Shown here: positions 8,592 through 16,998 of the stretch, piece by piece
Numbering within the stretch: the stretch's first letter is position 1
Layout of the letters: each line of letters begins with the position of its first letter
Source: a bacterium
GTDB lineage: Bacteria > Actinomycetota > Acidimicrobiia > Spongiisociales > ZC4RG35
Reading direction: 5' to 3'
Assembly (NCBI GenBank): GCA_028824015.1
Contig: JAPPFC010000039.1
Location: forward strand, 1-40,662
Length of the DNA: 40,662 nucleotides
The notes under the pieces: model-generated
The model's database searches: none
The model's input: only the letters and a program-made list of their open reading frames with translations
What the model was told of the DNA's origin: nothing
Made by a program: the position numbers and the translations under genes

Positions 8592-8832
8592 CCCCGCCCC
8601 GTTCCCGGGGTCGTGCCCGGAAGGACCATTGCCCCGTTTCGACTTCCCTGGTGCCGCCGCGGTTCCCGCCTCATGGTTAACAACCGAATCTAGGCCGCTC
8701 CCGGCCCTGACGAGAGGTGGTTATTCGGGCCGCTGTCCTCCATCGGCCCCGGCATGCGGCACCCGATCGCAACCGGTCCCGGCACTGCCGCCAACCCGCC
8801 GGAGGCCATTACCCCGGGGGCCTCTTTCACGG

Positions 8833-8838
8833 TAGCCT
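8833..8838 (+). promoter_or_regulatory. Candidate -10 box for a leaderless acyl-CoA ligase transcript
   Basis: TAGCCT lies exactly seven nucleotides before the preferred ATG at 8846, so transcription would begin at or next to the start codon. No Shine-Dalgarno sequence is visible. The same TANNNT-N7-start layout occurs before 16999 (plus) and 40048 (minus). No good -35 box was found. Confidence 0.35.
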
Positions 8839-8845
8839 ATGGCCC

Positions 8846-10462
8846 ATGCCGCACATGATGGATGACTTCCCGCTACTCCTCTCCACCCTCTACGATCGGG
8901 CGGTCCGCCTGTTCCCCGACCAGGAGATAGTCTCGATCGAATCGGACCGTTCCCTGCTCCGGACCACGTACGCCCAAACCGACCAACGGGTCCGGCGTCT
9001 GGCCACCGCCCTGGACAGGAAGCTGGGAGTCGGCCCCGGACAGGCGGTGGGCACCTTTGCCTGGAACAACCAGCGACATCACGAGTTGTACTGGGCCACC
9101 GCCAACACCGGGAGGATCTGCCACACGCTCAACATCCGCCTGTTCGCGGACCAGCTTGCGTACGTGGTCAACCACGGTGAAGACCAGGTGATCTTCGTCG
9201 ATCCCGACCTCACCGGGCTGCTGGCGCCGATCGTCCCCCAACTGAAGACCGTCAAGGCCTACGTCGTGATGGGTGAGGACGCTTCCGACTCCGGCCTCCC
9301 GAATGCCATCTCCTATGAGGAACTGATCGGAGACGCGGAGCCGCACGGCGCCTGGCCGGAACTCTCGGAGCGGTCCCCGATGATGTTCTGCTACACCTCC
9401 GGCACCACGGGCGACCCCAAGGGAGTGGCCTACACCCAGCGGTCCACCTACCTGCACGTCATCTCCAACCTGGCAACGGTCCATATCGGCCCGGACGACA
9501 ATGTGATGCCGATCGTGCCCATGTTCCACGCCTCCGCCTGGGGGTACCCTTTCATGGCCACCACCCAGGGCGCCAAGCTGACCTATCCGGGGCCGGACCT
9601 GAGCGCGGCCGGCCTGGTGCCCCTCATCATCTCCGAAGGCGTGACATTCTCCGCCGGGGTTCCCACCGTGATGCTGGGAATCAAGCAGTACCTGGAGGAC
9701 CATCCCGATGCGGACATTTCCTCGCTGCGGGCTTTTCTCTGCGGAGGATCGGCCGTGCCCCGCTCCCTGATCGAGTGGTTCTGGCGAGCCCAGGGAGTGC
9801 GCATCGTCCAGGGCTGGGGGATGACCGAGACCAACCCGGTGGCCAGCGTCGCCCTCCTCAAGCCCCACATGGAGGGCTGGGAGTTCGAACGGCAACTTGA
9901 CATCCTGGAGACCGCCGGGCTCCCCACCGCAGGCTTGCAGGTCAAGATCGTGGACGATGAGGGCAAAGTGCTCCCCGAGGACGGCGAGGCGTTCGGAGAG
10001 CTTTTGATCCGCGGCCCGTGGGTGACCGCCGAGTACTACAACGACCCGAGATCGCCCCAATCGTTCCAGGACGGATGGCTCCGCACCGGAGACGTGTGCA
10101 AGATCACTCCCGAGGGCTACGTTCGCATCACCGACCGCGCCAAGGACCTGATCAAGTCGGGCGGCGAGTGGATTTCCTCCGTCGACCTGGAGAACCGGTT
10201 GATGGCGCATCCAGGGGTGGCGGAGGCGGCCGTGGTGGGCGCCTCCCACGAGAGGTGGCAGGAGCGGCCGGTAGCGCTGGTGGTCGCCAGGGAAGGGTCG
10301 GATGTGACCGAATCGGAATTGCTGGAGTACCTGCGCCCGCACTTCGTGTCGTGGTGGCTGCCCGACCGGGTCATCTTCATAGACGAGGTCCCCAAGACCG
10401 GCACCGGAAAGTTCGACAAGAAAGTGCTGCGAGACGCCCACTGGAACGTGCTGTCAGAGTGA
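8846..10462 (+). CDS. Fatty-acyl-CoA ligase (ANL superfamily)
   Basis: An acyl/aryl-CoA ligase of about 538 aa that activates a carboxylate to an acyl-adenylate and then a CoA thioester. Core motifs are present: P-loop CYTSGTTGDPKGVAYT, GWGMTETNPVAS, GWLRTGDVCKITPEGYVRITDR (hinge region), KDLIKSGGEWISSVDLEN, and the C-terminal PKTGTGKFDKKVLRD with the catalytic lysine. Overall it resembles medium/long-chain FadD-type ligases, but chain length cannot be read. An upstream in-frame start at 8717 exists; I prefer ATG 8846 (MPHMMDD) because the upstream residues look non-coding and a -10 box sits seven nucleotides before it. It begins a plus-strand run with a membrane protein and FabI. Confidence 0.92.
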   Translation: MPHMMDDFPLLLSTLYDRAVRLFPDQEIVSIESDRSLLRTTYAQTDQRVRRLATALDRKLGVGPGQAVGTFAWNNQRHHELYWATANTGRICHTLNIRLFADQLAYVVNHGEDQVIFVDPDLTGLLAPIVPQLKTVKAYVVMGEDASDSGLPNAISYEELIGDAEPHGAWPELSERSPMMFCYTSGTTGDPKGVAYTQRSTYLHVISNLATVHIGPDDNVMPIVPMFHASAWGYPFMATTQGAKLTYPGPDLSAAGLVPLIISEGVTFSAGVPTVMLGIKQYLEDHPDADISSLRAFLCGGSAVPRSLIEWFWRAQGVRIVQGWGMTETNPVASVALLKPHMEGWEFERQLDILETAGLPTAGLQVKIVDDEGKVLPEDGEAFGELLIRGPWVTAEYYNDPRSPQSFQDGWLRTGDVCKITPEGYVRITDRAKDLIKSGGEWISSVDLENRLMAHPGVAEAAVVGASHERWQERPVALVVAREGSDVTESELLEYLRPHFVSWWLPDRVIFIDEVPKTGTGKFDKKVLRDAHWNVLSE

Positions 10463-10468
10463 GACCCG

Positions 10469-10846
10469 GTGTCAACTCTGGTCCAACTCCATACCACTCT
10501 CGGCTGGTGGGTGGCCGGCGTCACCGGCCTGGTGGGCTTGCTGGGATTGGTGCTGGCGATCCTTCGCCGGCCACCGGGCCGCGCCTTCCATTGGGCGGTG
10601 GGGGTGGTGATCTCCGCAATGACTGGGCAAGTGCTCCTGGGACTCCTGGCGTTGAACCTGACAACCACCCGGGAACCCGGCAGCCAGCACATCTTTTACG
10701 GGGTGCTGGTGCTGTTCACCTTCGCCTTCGCCTACATCTACCGCGACACCCTGCGCAGGCGGCCTGCGTTGTACCTGGGTCTGCTCCTGTTGTTCGTGAT
10801 GGGTCTGGGTATCCGGGGAATCCAGACCTTCGGAGGGTCATTCTGA
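10469..10846 (+). CDS. Small four-helix membrane protein of unknown function
   Basis: A 125-aa protein starting at GTG six nucleotides after the ligase stop. It has four hydrophobic segments (about 12-34, 42-64, 74-91, 98-117) separated by short basic loops such as RRPPGR and YRDTLRRR, so it should be an integral membrane protein with both ends on the same side. An H at residue 8 and H41/H74 near membrane boundaries are notable, but no family could be assigned. Tight spacing suggests co-transcription with the acyl-CoA ligase and fabI. Confidence 0.72.
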   Translation: MSTLVQLHTTLGWWVAGVTGLVGLLGLVLAILRRPPGRAFHWAVGVVISAMTGQVLLGLLALNLTTTREPGSQHIFYGVLVLFTFAFAYIYRDTLRRRPALYLGLLLLFVMGLGIRGIQTFGGSF

Positions 10847-10865
10847 GGGGGATGGTGGCCTAGAC

Positions 10866-11675
10866 ATGCTCCTCGAGGGCAAACGATTGCTCATCACCGG
10901 AGTTCTCACCTCCGACTCGATCGCCTGGCACGTGGCCCGGGTCGCGCAGGAGGAGGGAGCCGAGATCGCGGTCACCGGCTTCGGGCGGGCGATGAGACTC
11001 ACCCAGCGCTCGGTGAAGCGTCTCCCGACCCCCTGTGAGGTGTACGAACTAGACATCAACGAACCGGACCACATCGAGGCCCTCCGAGAGGAACTGGAGT
11101 CCCGGTGGGGAGGCCTGGACGGCGCCCTCCACGCCATCGCCTTCGCTCCAGCAGACTCCCTGGGGGGCAACTTTCTGACTGCTCCCGCCGAGAGCGCCGC
11201 CATCGCATTCCAGACCTCCGCATTCTCCTACAAGGCGCTGGCGGTGGGAATGCTCCCCCTCTTTCAGGCGGCCGGGGGAGGATCGCTGGTGACCCTGGAC
11301 TTCGACAACACCCAGGCCTGGCCCGCTTACGACTGGATGGGAGTAGCGAAGGCCGCGCTGGAGGCCATTACCAGGTACCTCGCACGGGACCTGGGTGAGT
11401 ACGGAGTGAGGGTCAATGCCGTCTCCGCCGGGCCGCTCGGCACGGTGGCCGCCAAGTCAATACCGGGCTTTGCGGTCTTCGAGGAGGTGTGGAACGACCG
11501 CGCCCCCCTCCGGTGGGACACCGCCAACCCGGATCCGGTGGCCCGGATGGTATGTCTGCTGCTCTCGGACTGGACGCCCATGACCACCGGCGAGATAATC
11601 CATGTCGACGGGGGATTCCACGCCGTGGCGGTCGGGACGCCGGACAAGGCGGGAGCGGTCGAGGAGCCCGAGTGA
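10866..11675 (+). CDS. fabI: Enoyl-ACP reductase (FabI/InhA type)
   Basis: A 269-aa NADH-dependent enoyl-acyl carrier protein reductase for the last step of each fatty-acid elongation cycle. Recognised by LLEGKRLLITGVLTSDSIAW at the N terminus (the divergent glycine motif of FabI), the HAIAFAP segment, the catalytic pair in AYDWMGVAKAALE (Tyr and Lys spaced Y-x6-K as in InhA), YGVRVNAVSAGPLGT, and the C-terminal TGEIIHVDGG. The length agrees with InhA and FabI. It is 19 nt after the small membrane protein and shares GTGA with the next gene, so translation is likely coupled. Confidence 0.95.
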   Translation: MLLEGKRLLITGVLTSDSIAWHVARVAQEEGAEIAVTGFGRAMRLTQRSVKRLPTPCEVYELDINEPDHIEALREELESRWGGLDGALHAIAFAPADSLGGNFLTAPAESAAIAFQTSAFSYKALAVGMLPLFQAAGGGSLVTLDFDNTQAWPAYDWMGVAKAALEAITRYLARDLGEYGVRVNAVSAGPLGTVAAKSIPGFAVFEEVWNDRAPLRWDTANPDPVARMVCLLLSDWTPMTTGEIIHVDGGFHAVAVGTPDKAGAVEEPE

Positions 11676-12436
11676 GGGCCGCGCCCCTCCGGGCGCTGGC
11701 CGGCGGCGCCCTGATGGCCCGCTTCTTCGGGGACCGTCCTCCCGGGGTCATGGCCCTGCACGGCTGGGGACGGGAGAGCGCCGATTTCATCGAGGTCCTG
11801 GATGGGATGGCGGCAGTGGCGCCGGACCTGCCCGGGTTCGGCTCCTCCCCTCCTCCCGACCGAGTGTGGGGCGCCGATGACTACGCCCTGCAGATCATTG
11901 GGGCGATCGATGAGATGCGCCCTCCCATGCTGGTGCTCGGTCACTCCTTCGGAGGACGGGTGGCGGTCTGCCTGGCGGCCCGGAGACCCGACCTGGTGAC
12001 GGGGCTGATCCTGACGGGCGCGCCGCTGCTGGGAGGCGTCCGCAGGTCCCGGCCCCGCCGCGCCTACCGCCTGATCCGCTGGGGGCACCGTCGCGGGCTG
12101 GTCTCTGATGAACGGATGGAAATGCTGAGACGCCGCCACGGGTCAAGCGACTACCGGACAGCCCGGGGCGTCATGCGTGACGTGCTGGTCAAGGTGGTCA
12201 ATGAGTCATACGAATCCCAACTCGACGCCCTTTCCCTTCCGGTTCACCTGGTGTGGGGGGCACAGGACGCAGAGGTCCCGGTGGAACGGGCTCGCCAGGC
12301 ATACGGGCGGCTCAGGGAGAGCGGCTGCGAAGTCTGGCTCCGGGAAGTGGACGGCGTGGGACACGACCTGCCCCTTTCCCGGCCCGACGTACTCCGGGAG
12401 GCGATCCTCCTGATGCAGGAAGCAACCGGCCCGTGA
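11672..12436 (+). CDS. Alpha/beta hydrolase
   Basis: A serine hydrolase of about 254 aa. The oxyanion region is VMALHGWGRES, the nucleophile elbow is VLGHSFGGRVA, an acid residue lies in HLVWGAQDAEVPV, and the histidine is in DGVGHDLPLSRPD, giving a complete Ser-Asp-His triad. GTG 11672 is chosen because it overlaps the fabI stop (GTGA), the same junction used at the next gene; ATG 11714 is a possible alternative. Substrate unknown. Its place between FabI and the MurF-like ligase suggests lipid or envelope chemistry, but that is only context. Confidence 0.88.
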   Translation: MRAAPLRALAGGALMARFFGDRPPGVMALHGWGRESADFIEVLDGMAAVAPDLPGFGSSPPPDRVWGADDYALQIIGAIDEMRPPMLVLGHSFGGRVAVCLAARRPDLVTGLILTGAPLLGGVRRSRPRRAYRLIRWGHRRGLVSDERMEMLRRRHGSSDYRTARGVMRDVLVKVVNESYESQLDALSLPVHLVWGAQDAEVPVERARQAYGRLRESGCEVWLREVDGVGHDLPLSRPDVLREAILLMQEATGP

Positions 12437-13953
12437 ACCTGTGGGAGTGGGCGGTGATCCTGGGTTGCGGGGCGGCATCCGTTCCCGCCGGTCTCCGCTG
12501 GCTGCGAATCGCCCAGCGGGAACACTATCTGCCTCCTGCGGTGAGCCGCTTCTCGGTGAGGTGGTGGGCCGCCGGCTATCCCAACCTGGCCCTGGCCGCC
12601 GCCGCCATCATCGCCGCCGCCGCGGAGTGGTGGTGGTCCGGTGCGGCCCTGGTGGCGGTGGCGATAGAAGGGCATGGACCTCTGGGGTTGGGGATGAGAG
12701 GGGTCACCAGCCCGCTGGTGTGGACCAATCGGCTGTTCCGGGTAGCCGCCACCACCGCCGTGCTGATGGCCGCCGTGCTTGCCTGGTCCGCCGCTGCGGG
12801 TCGCGCCGGCCTGGCTGCGGCCGCGCTGGTGGCCATGCCGGCGATCGTGGACGTCGCCCTGGCGATCAACCTCCCCCTGGAGAGGGCCCTGAGCAACAAG
12901 TGGGTCACCGAGGCCGCCGGCCGGATCAAACGGGTGGCGCCGCGGGTGGTGGCGATCACCGGCTCATACGGCAAGACCTCCACCAAGCTCTACCTGGCCC
13001 ACCTCCTGGAGGGCCGGGTCCGGGTTGTGGCCAGCCCGGCCAGCTTCAACAACCGCCTGGGCCTGGCCAGGGCCATCAACGAGCGTCTCTCACCGGGCAC
13101 CGAGGTCTTCATCGCGGAGATGGGCACCTACGGTCCGGGTGAGATCGCCGAGATGTGCACGTGGATCCCACCCGAGGTGGCGGTGATCACCGCCATCGGA
13201 CCGGTCCACCTGGAGAGGATGCGCACCGAGGAGCGGATCCTGGCCGCCAAGAAGGAGATCCTGGCCGGGGACGCCGCCGCCGTATTGGGCATCGATCATC
13301 CCGGGTTGTCCCAACTGGCGGAGAGCGAATCCCGGGCGGGTCGGAGGGTCATTCGCTGCTCGGGCGCCGGGAGGCGGTGTGCGGTGGAGGTGGACCCCGG
13401 GAGCGGGACGGTGAAAGTGGAGGGGAGACCGGTTGGAGAGGTCGACCTCCGGATCCATCATCCGCTGAATGTCGCCGCCGCGGTGGGAGCCGTCCTGGCA
13501 TTGGGATTGGATCCGGTTGAGGTGGCGCCCCGGTTGGGCACGCTCCCCTCCCCCGATCACCGGTTGGCCACGGTCGTCAACGAACGGGGGATCACCGTCA
13601 TGGACGACACCTTCAACGCCAACCCGGAAGGGGCCCGCGCCGCGCTCGGGCGTCTGGTGGAGCATTCGCCTTCCGGTGGCAAGCGGGTGGTGGTCACCCC
13701 CGGCCTGGTGGAGATGGGTCCCCGGCGGCGCCTCGAGAACCGGGCCCTGGGTGAGGCGGCCGCCGAGGCGGGCACCCATCTGCTGGTGGTGGGGCGCACC
13801 AACCGCCGGGCTCTGCTGGAAGGCGCCCGGGGTGGGGAGGCCCGGGTGTTAGTGTTGGACAACCGGCTACAGGCGGTCCGCTGGGCGCGGGCTAATCTCG
13901 AGCGGGGCGACACGATCCTCTATGAAAACGACCTCCCCGATCACTACCCATAA
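12433..13953 (+). CDS. MurF-like Mur ligase with an N-terminal membrane domain
   Basis: About 506 aa, with GTG 12433 overlapping the hydrolase stop (GTGA). Residues 1-150 hold four or five hydrophobic helices where MurF normally carries its UDP-substrate-binding domain. From 170 on it is a Mur ligase: ATP loop ITGSYGKTSTK (175-185), FIAEMGTYGPGEIAEM, AVITAIGPVHLERM, a lysine-containing AKKEI, the MurF-like DDTFNANPEGARAAL, and VVTPGLVEMGPRRRLENR. Canonical MurF adds D-Ala-D-Ala to UDP-MurNAc-tripeptide in the cytosol. This variant is membrane-tethered and directly followed by a D-Ala-D-Ala ligase, so it may add that dipeptide, or a similar one, to a membrane-bound acceptor. It lies away from division-cell-wall genes and may be a second MurF. 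Product inferred. Confidence 0.85.
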   Translation: MNLWEWAVILGCGAASVPAGLRWLRIAQREHYLPPAVSRFSVRWWAAGYPNLALAAAAIIAAAAEWWWSGAALVAVAIEGHGPLGLGMRGVTSPLVWTNRLFRVAATTAVLMAAVLAWSAAAGRAGLAAAALVAMPAIVDVALAINLPLERALSNKWVTEAAGRIKRVAPRVVAITGSYGKTSTKLYLAHLLEGRVRVVASPASFNNRLGLARAINERLSPGTEVFIAEMGTYGPGEIAEMCTWIPPEVAVITAIGPVHLERMRTEERILAAKKEILAGDAAAVLGIDHPGLSQLAESESRAGRRVIRCSGAGRRCAVEVDPGSGTVKVEGRPVGEVDLRIHHPLNVAAAVGAVLALGLDPVEVAPRLGTLPSPDHRLATVVNERGITVMDDTFNANPEGARAALGRLVEHSPSGGKRVVVTPGLVEMGPRRRLENRALGEAAAEAGTHLLVVGRTNRRALLEGARGGEARVLVLDNRLQAVRWARANLERGDTILYENDLPDHYP

Positions 13954-13980
13954 ACCGGACGCTCTCCCAGGAGGCCGTCG

Positions 13981-15051
13981 ATGACGCGGATCGCCACCGC
14001 GTTCGGGGGCCCTTCTCCAGAGCACGATGTGAGCGTCTCCACCGGCTTGCAGGCTTCCCGGGTCCTTCCCGGATCGGACTGTCTGTACTGGTCGCTCACC
14101 GGCGACTGGTACCTCATCCCGCCCGGGCTGGAACTCCCCGACTTCGCAGACGGCGTCCCCCGGAAGGCCCGCCGTCTCGAACTGGTGGCCGCCCCGGGAG
14201 GGGGATATCGAATGGGCCGCAAGCGCCTGGAATATGACGCGCTGGTCAACTGCTTCCACGGCGGACCCGGCGAGGACGGAACGGTCCAGGGAATTTGGGA
14301 CATGGCCGGCCTCTGTTACACCGGTCCCGGACAGGGTCCCTCCAGCCTGGGAATGGACAAGCTGATCTTCGCGGCCGCAGTGCGGGCGGCGGGGATGCCC
14401 ACCCTGGAGCGGAGGCTGGTGACACCCCGGTCTGCTCCCGACTTCGATCCGCCTTACATCATGAAACCCCGGAGCGGGGGCTCATCGATCGGGATCGTCA
14501 TTGTGGACGACTACGACACCGCCCTGGCCGTCGCCAAGTCCTCTCCGCACATGGCGGAGGGAGCGGTGATCGAGCCCTACCTGGAGGGAGCGGCCGACCT
14601 CCAGATTGCGGTCCGCCGCTACCCGGCGGTGGAAGTGTCCGCCATCGAGGAGCCCGTCCGTTCGGACCGCCGGGAGATCCTCACGTATCAGGAGAAGTAC
14701 CTGGCCTGGGGGGACGCCCCCGCCGGGGACCGGCGCATTCCCGCCGATCTGCCGGATTCGATGGAGACCACAATCCAGACCCAGGCTATGGCGGTTGCCG
14801 ACCTGGTGGGAATCCGGGGTGTCTCCCGGGTGGACTTCCTTTCCCATGACGGCAACCTGTACGTAAACGAGATCAACACCCTCCCCGGAAGCCTGGCCGC
14901 CTACCTGTGGATCGACCCTCCCCGCAGCCGCGCGGAACTGCTTGAGGACATGATCGCCGAAGCACTGGCCCATCCCCGGGTATTCAACACGGTCGGGGCC
15001 GATGGCGCCGCCCTGAAAGGTGGGGGCGCCATCGCCGCCAAACTGCTGTAA
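13981..15051 (+). CDS. ddl: D-alanine--D-alanine ligase family (ATP-grasp)
   Basis: A 356-aa ATP-grasp ligase joining two D-alanines for the peptidoglycan stem. Family blocks are in order: GGPSPEHDVSVSTG (N-terminal substrate loop), NCFHGGPGEDGTVQG, YTGPGQGPSSLGMDK, PYIMKPRSGGSSIG (ATP-binding), LTYQEKYLAWG (omega loop) and VSRVDFLSHDGN...VNEINTLPGS (Mg-binding Asp/Glu/Asn). The omega loop keeps the Tyr-x-x-Lys-Tyr pattern of D-Ala-D-Ala enzymes and lacks the His-containing loop of VanA-type D-Ala-D-Lac ligases, so D-Ala-D-Ala is the likelier product (inference). It begins 27 nt after the MurF-like gene, with an AGGAGG ribosome site (13969-13974), and closes the plus-strand run. Confidence 0.92.
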   Translation: MTRIATAFGGPSPEHDVSVSTGLQASRVLPGSDCLYWSLTGDWYLIPPGLELPDFADGVPRKARRLELVAAPGGGYRMGRKRLEYDALVNCFHGGPGEDGTVQGIWDMAGLCYTGPGQGPSSLGMDKLIFAAAVRAAGMPTLERRLVTPRSAPDFDPPYIMKPRSGGSSIGIVIVDDYDTALAVAKSSPHMAEGAVIEPYLEGAADLQIAVRRYPAVEVSAIEEPVRSDRREILTYQEKYLAWGDAPAGDRRIPADLPDSMETTIQTQAMAVADLVGIRGVSRVDFLSHDGNLYVNEINTLPGSLAAYLWIDPPRSRAELLEDMIAEALAHPRVFNTVGADGAALKGGGAIAAKLL

Positions 15052-15108
15052 AGGTCACCGACCAGGCCTCGCCGGTACGACGTAAGAACCGCGAAATCCC
15101 ACCCCTAA

Positions 15109-15364
15109 GTCGCGAAGTTCGGCCCGGCTCTCCTCACCCATCGGGCCCGCCCCCGCCGCCACCACCACAGGTCAGAACGCGGCTCACCGGACCCGTCCGG
15201 CAGGCCGCGTTCTGAATGTATGACCTCCGCGCCCAGGGGCGCTCTATCGTGCGGTCCGGACGACGTCGGACCGGACCGGGAGGTGTTCGACCTCCTCAAT
15301 GTGCATCGGGCGTGTGACAAGAGTCAACCCCCACCGCCTATTTCCGTCTTTCTTTTTTCGCGAC
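15109..15364. repeat. Intergenic inverted-repeat element, copy 1
   Basis: This ~256-bp stretch fills most of the gene-free gap 15052-15387. Its ends are the inverted pair GTCGCGAA (15109-15116) and TTCGCGAC (15357-15364). The left end, 15110-15167, matches 28829-28886 of copy 2 at 51 of 58 positions by hand alignment. Both copies also have GCACAC shortly after the right end. The interiors otherwise differ; this one holds three stem-loops. It has the look of a MITE-like or other non-coding mobile repeat, but no target duplication was confirmed. Small reading frames in it look non-coding. Confidence 0.55.
15173..15295. terminator. Three stem-loops between convergent ddl and amt
   Basis: The strongest is CAGAACGCGGC (15173-15183) pairing perfectly with GCCGCGTTCTG (15204-15214), with an inner perfect CCGGAC/GTCCGG stem in the loop. 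Next are GGTCCG/CGGACC (15253-15272) and GGAGGT/ACCTCC (15279-15295). They sit between converging genes, so a two-way termination or insulation role is plausible. None is followed by a T-run, so they are not classical intrinsic terminators and may instead be structural parts of the repeat element. Confidence 0.4.
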
Positions 15365-15387
15365 CTCTGCACACCCTGCAAGCCGGT

Positions 15388-16791
15388 TCAGTCCTCGTCG
15401 CCGAACTCTTCGGGGACGAGCAGGAATTCCGGATAGGACTCGATCCCCAGTTCTCCGGCGTCTTGGCCCAGTCGTTCGATGTCGGGTTCCACCCGCAGGC
15501 CCATCCAGCGGTCGAGAAGTTGCCAGACCACCCATGACACCACGAATACGAAGGCTCCAACGGCCAGTATGCCGAGCAACTGGACCCCGAAGGGGGCGCC
15601 ACCGGTGATACCGACCACCAGGGTCCCCCACGCACCTGACATCAAGTGGGCAGGGATGGCGCCCACCACGTCGTCGACCTTGCGGTCCTCCAGGAACTTG
15701 ATCCCGGCAACCACGATCAGCCCGCCAACCGCACCGATGAGAATCGACCAGTAGTGATCGACCAGGTCCGGTCCGGCGGTGATGGCCACCAGTCCGGCGA
15801 TGGCGCCGTTCAAGCCGGCGAACAGATCGATCCTCCCCAGCAGCGGCCGCGAAACGAGCAACGCCATCACCACTCCCCCGGCTGCGGCCAGGTTGGTGTT
15901 GACCAGGACATTGCTCATCGCCACCGCGTCCAGGGCGCTTCCGAGCGCCAACTGGGAACCACCGTTGAATCCGAACCAACCCAGCCAGAGGATGAATACT
16001 CCCAGGGTCACCATCAATACGTTGGAAGGGGGCGTCGGCTTTACGCTTCCGTCCTTCCGGAACTTGCCCAGACGGGGACCGATCACCAACACGCCGGCCA
16101 GGGCGGCCCAGCCGCCGGTGCCGTGGACGATGGTGGATCCGGCGAAGTCGCTGAAGCCCATATCGCTGAGCCAGCCCCCGCCCCAGGTCCAGGCGCCGAC
16201 GATCGGATAGATCACGGCGGTGAGAATCAGGACGAAGACAAAGAAAGTAAACATCTTGATCCGCTCGGCGATGGCGCCGGACACGATCGAGGCGGCGGTG
16301 GCCACGAACACCATCTGGAAGAACCAGTCGGACATGACCGCATATCCGTTTCCGACCACTTCCGCCACCGCATCGGCCGCTCCGTCGAGAAGGGCGATCT
16401 CAGCGGCGGATGACGAATAGAAGAGTTGGAATGAACCGATCACACTGCCGACATCCACATACATGAGGTTGTAGCCGATCACGTAATAGGCCAGACCGGC
16501 GATCGAATAGATCCCGATGTTCTTCAAACAGATCATCGAGGAGTTCTTACTGCGCACGGCTCCGGCCTCGAGCATTGTGAACCCGGCGGCCATCCACATG
16601 ACCAACCCTCCCCAGATGAGGAAGGCGAACGTGTTGAATACGAATTGAGACTCGCCCGAAACCATCTCCTGGGCCTTCACCAAACCCGGTCTGAGCAGGA
16701 TGAACCCGAAAACCAGGAGGGCGATCACACCCGCAATCAAATAGGGTCTCCTTCTCTCAAGCCTGAGAGACTTGCTGTGAACAAGATCCAT
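15388..16791 (-). CDS. amt: Ammonium transporter (Amt/Rh family)
   Basis: A 467-aa inner-membrane ammonium channel. After an N-terminal hydrophobic segment (about 17-40, signal or extra helix) come eleven transmembrane stretches typical of Amt: FNTFAFLIWGGLVMWMAAGF, the AERIKMFTFF region, and the first pore histidine in AGSTIVHGTGGWAAL. The second pore histidine is in DDVVGAIPAHLMSGAWGT, spaced from DDxVGA as usual, so both twin-His residues are kept. The cytosolic tail is acidic (EEFGDED). AAAGGAGA is just before ATG 16791. No PII (glnB/glnK) gene follows, unlike many amt loci; glnA lies about 10 kb away. Confidence 0.94.
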   Translation of the reverse strand: MDLVHSKSLRLERRRPYLIAGVIALLVFGFILLRPGLVKAQEMVSGESQFVFNTFAFLIWGGLVMWMAAGFTMLEAGAVRSKNSSMICLKNIGIYSIAGLAYYVIGYNLMYVDVGSVIGSFQLFYSSSAAEIALLDGAADAVAEVVGNGYAVMSDWFFQMVFVATAASIVSGAIAERIKMFTFFVFVLILTAVIYPIVGAWTWGGGWLSDMGFSDFAGSTIVHGTGGWAALAGVLVIGPRLGKFRKDGSVKPTPPSNVLMVTLGVFILWLGWFGFNGGSQLALGSALDAVAMSNVLVNTNLAAAGGVVMALLVSRPLLGRIDLFAGLNGAIAGLVAITAGPDLVDHYWSILIGAVGGLIVVAGIKFLEDRKVDDVVGAIPAHLMSGAWGTLVVGITGGAPFGVQLLGILAVGAFVFVVSWVVWQLLDRWMGLRVEPDIERLGQDAGELGIESYPEFLLVPEEFGDED

Positions 16792-16985
16792 GTAGCCCTT
16801 CTCCTTTATTAGTCGCCGCTCAGCACCTTTAGTCAGGCCCGCATTCCGTATTTGAGGGTACTAGCCGTGACGGTGGGATCCGGGCAACAGCAGGGAATTT
16901 GGTCGGAGATTTCCAAGCCGGGCCCCCCACCGTAGGCATCCTCCAGGTTCAAGGGTTAAGAGCCTGCATTTGGAGCAAACGGGGC

Positions 16986-16991
16986 TAGAGT
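16986..16991 (+). promoter_or_regulatory. Candidate -10 box for a leaderless DUF6159 transcript
   Basis: TAGAGT is exactly seven nucleotides before ATG 16999, with no ribosome-binding sequence between. The same spacing is seen at two other genes in the window, which supports leaderless initiation. No convincing -35 box. Confidence 0.35.
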
Positions 16992-16998
16992 CCTGCCG

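Noticed and set aside
8717-8845. 43 extra codons at the front of the acyl-CoA ligase
   Set aside because: The residues do not look like the family N terminus; ATG 8846 has a -10 box at leaderless spacing and fits the usual length.
13981-15051. VanA-type D-Ala-D-Lac ligase (glycopeptide resistance)
   Set aside because: The omega loop has the Tyr-Lys-Tyr pattern of D-Ala-D-Ala ligases, and no vanH- or vanX-like gene is nearby.
15105-15537. Small frames in repeat copy 1 and the similar minus-strand frame at 28590-28943
   Set aside because: They resemble each other only because the DNA repeat is shared; there are no ribosome sites and the frames end differently, so I treat the element as non-coding.
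16792-16998. GlnR or AmtR operator before amt
   Set aside because: No match to GTNAC-N6-GAAAC or to an AmtR-type box could be found by eye on either strand.
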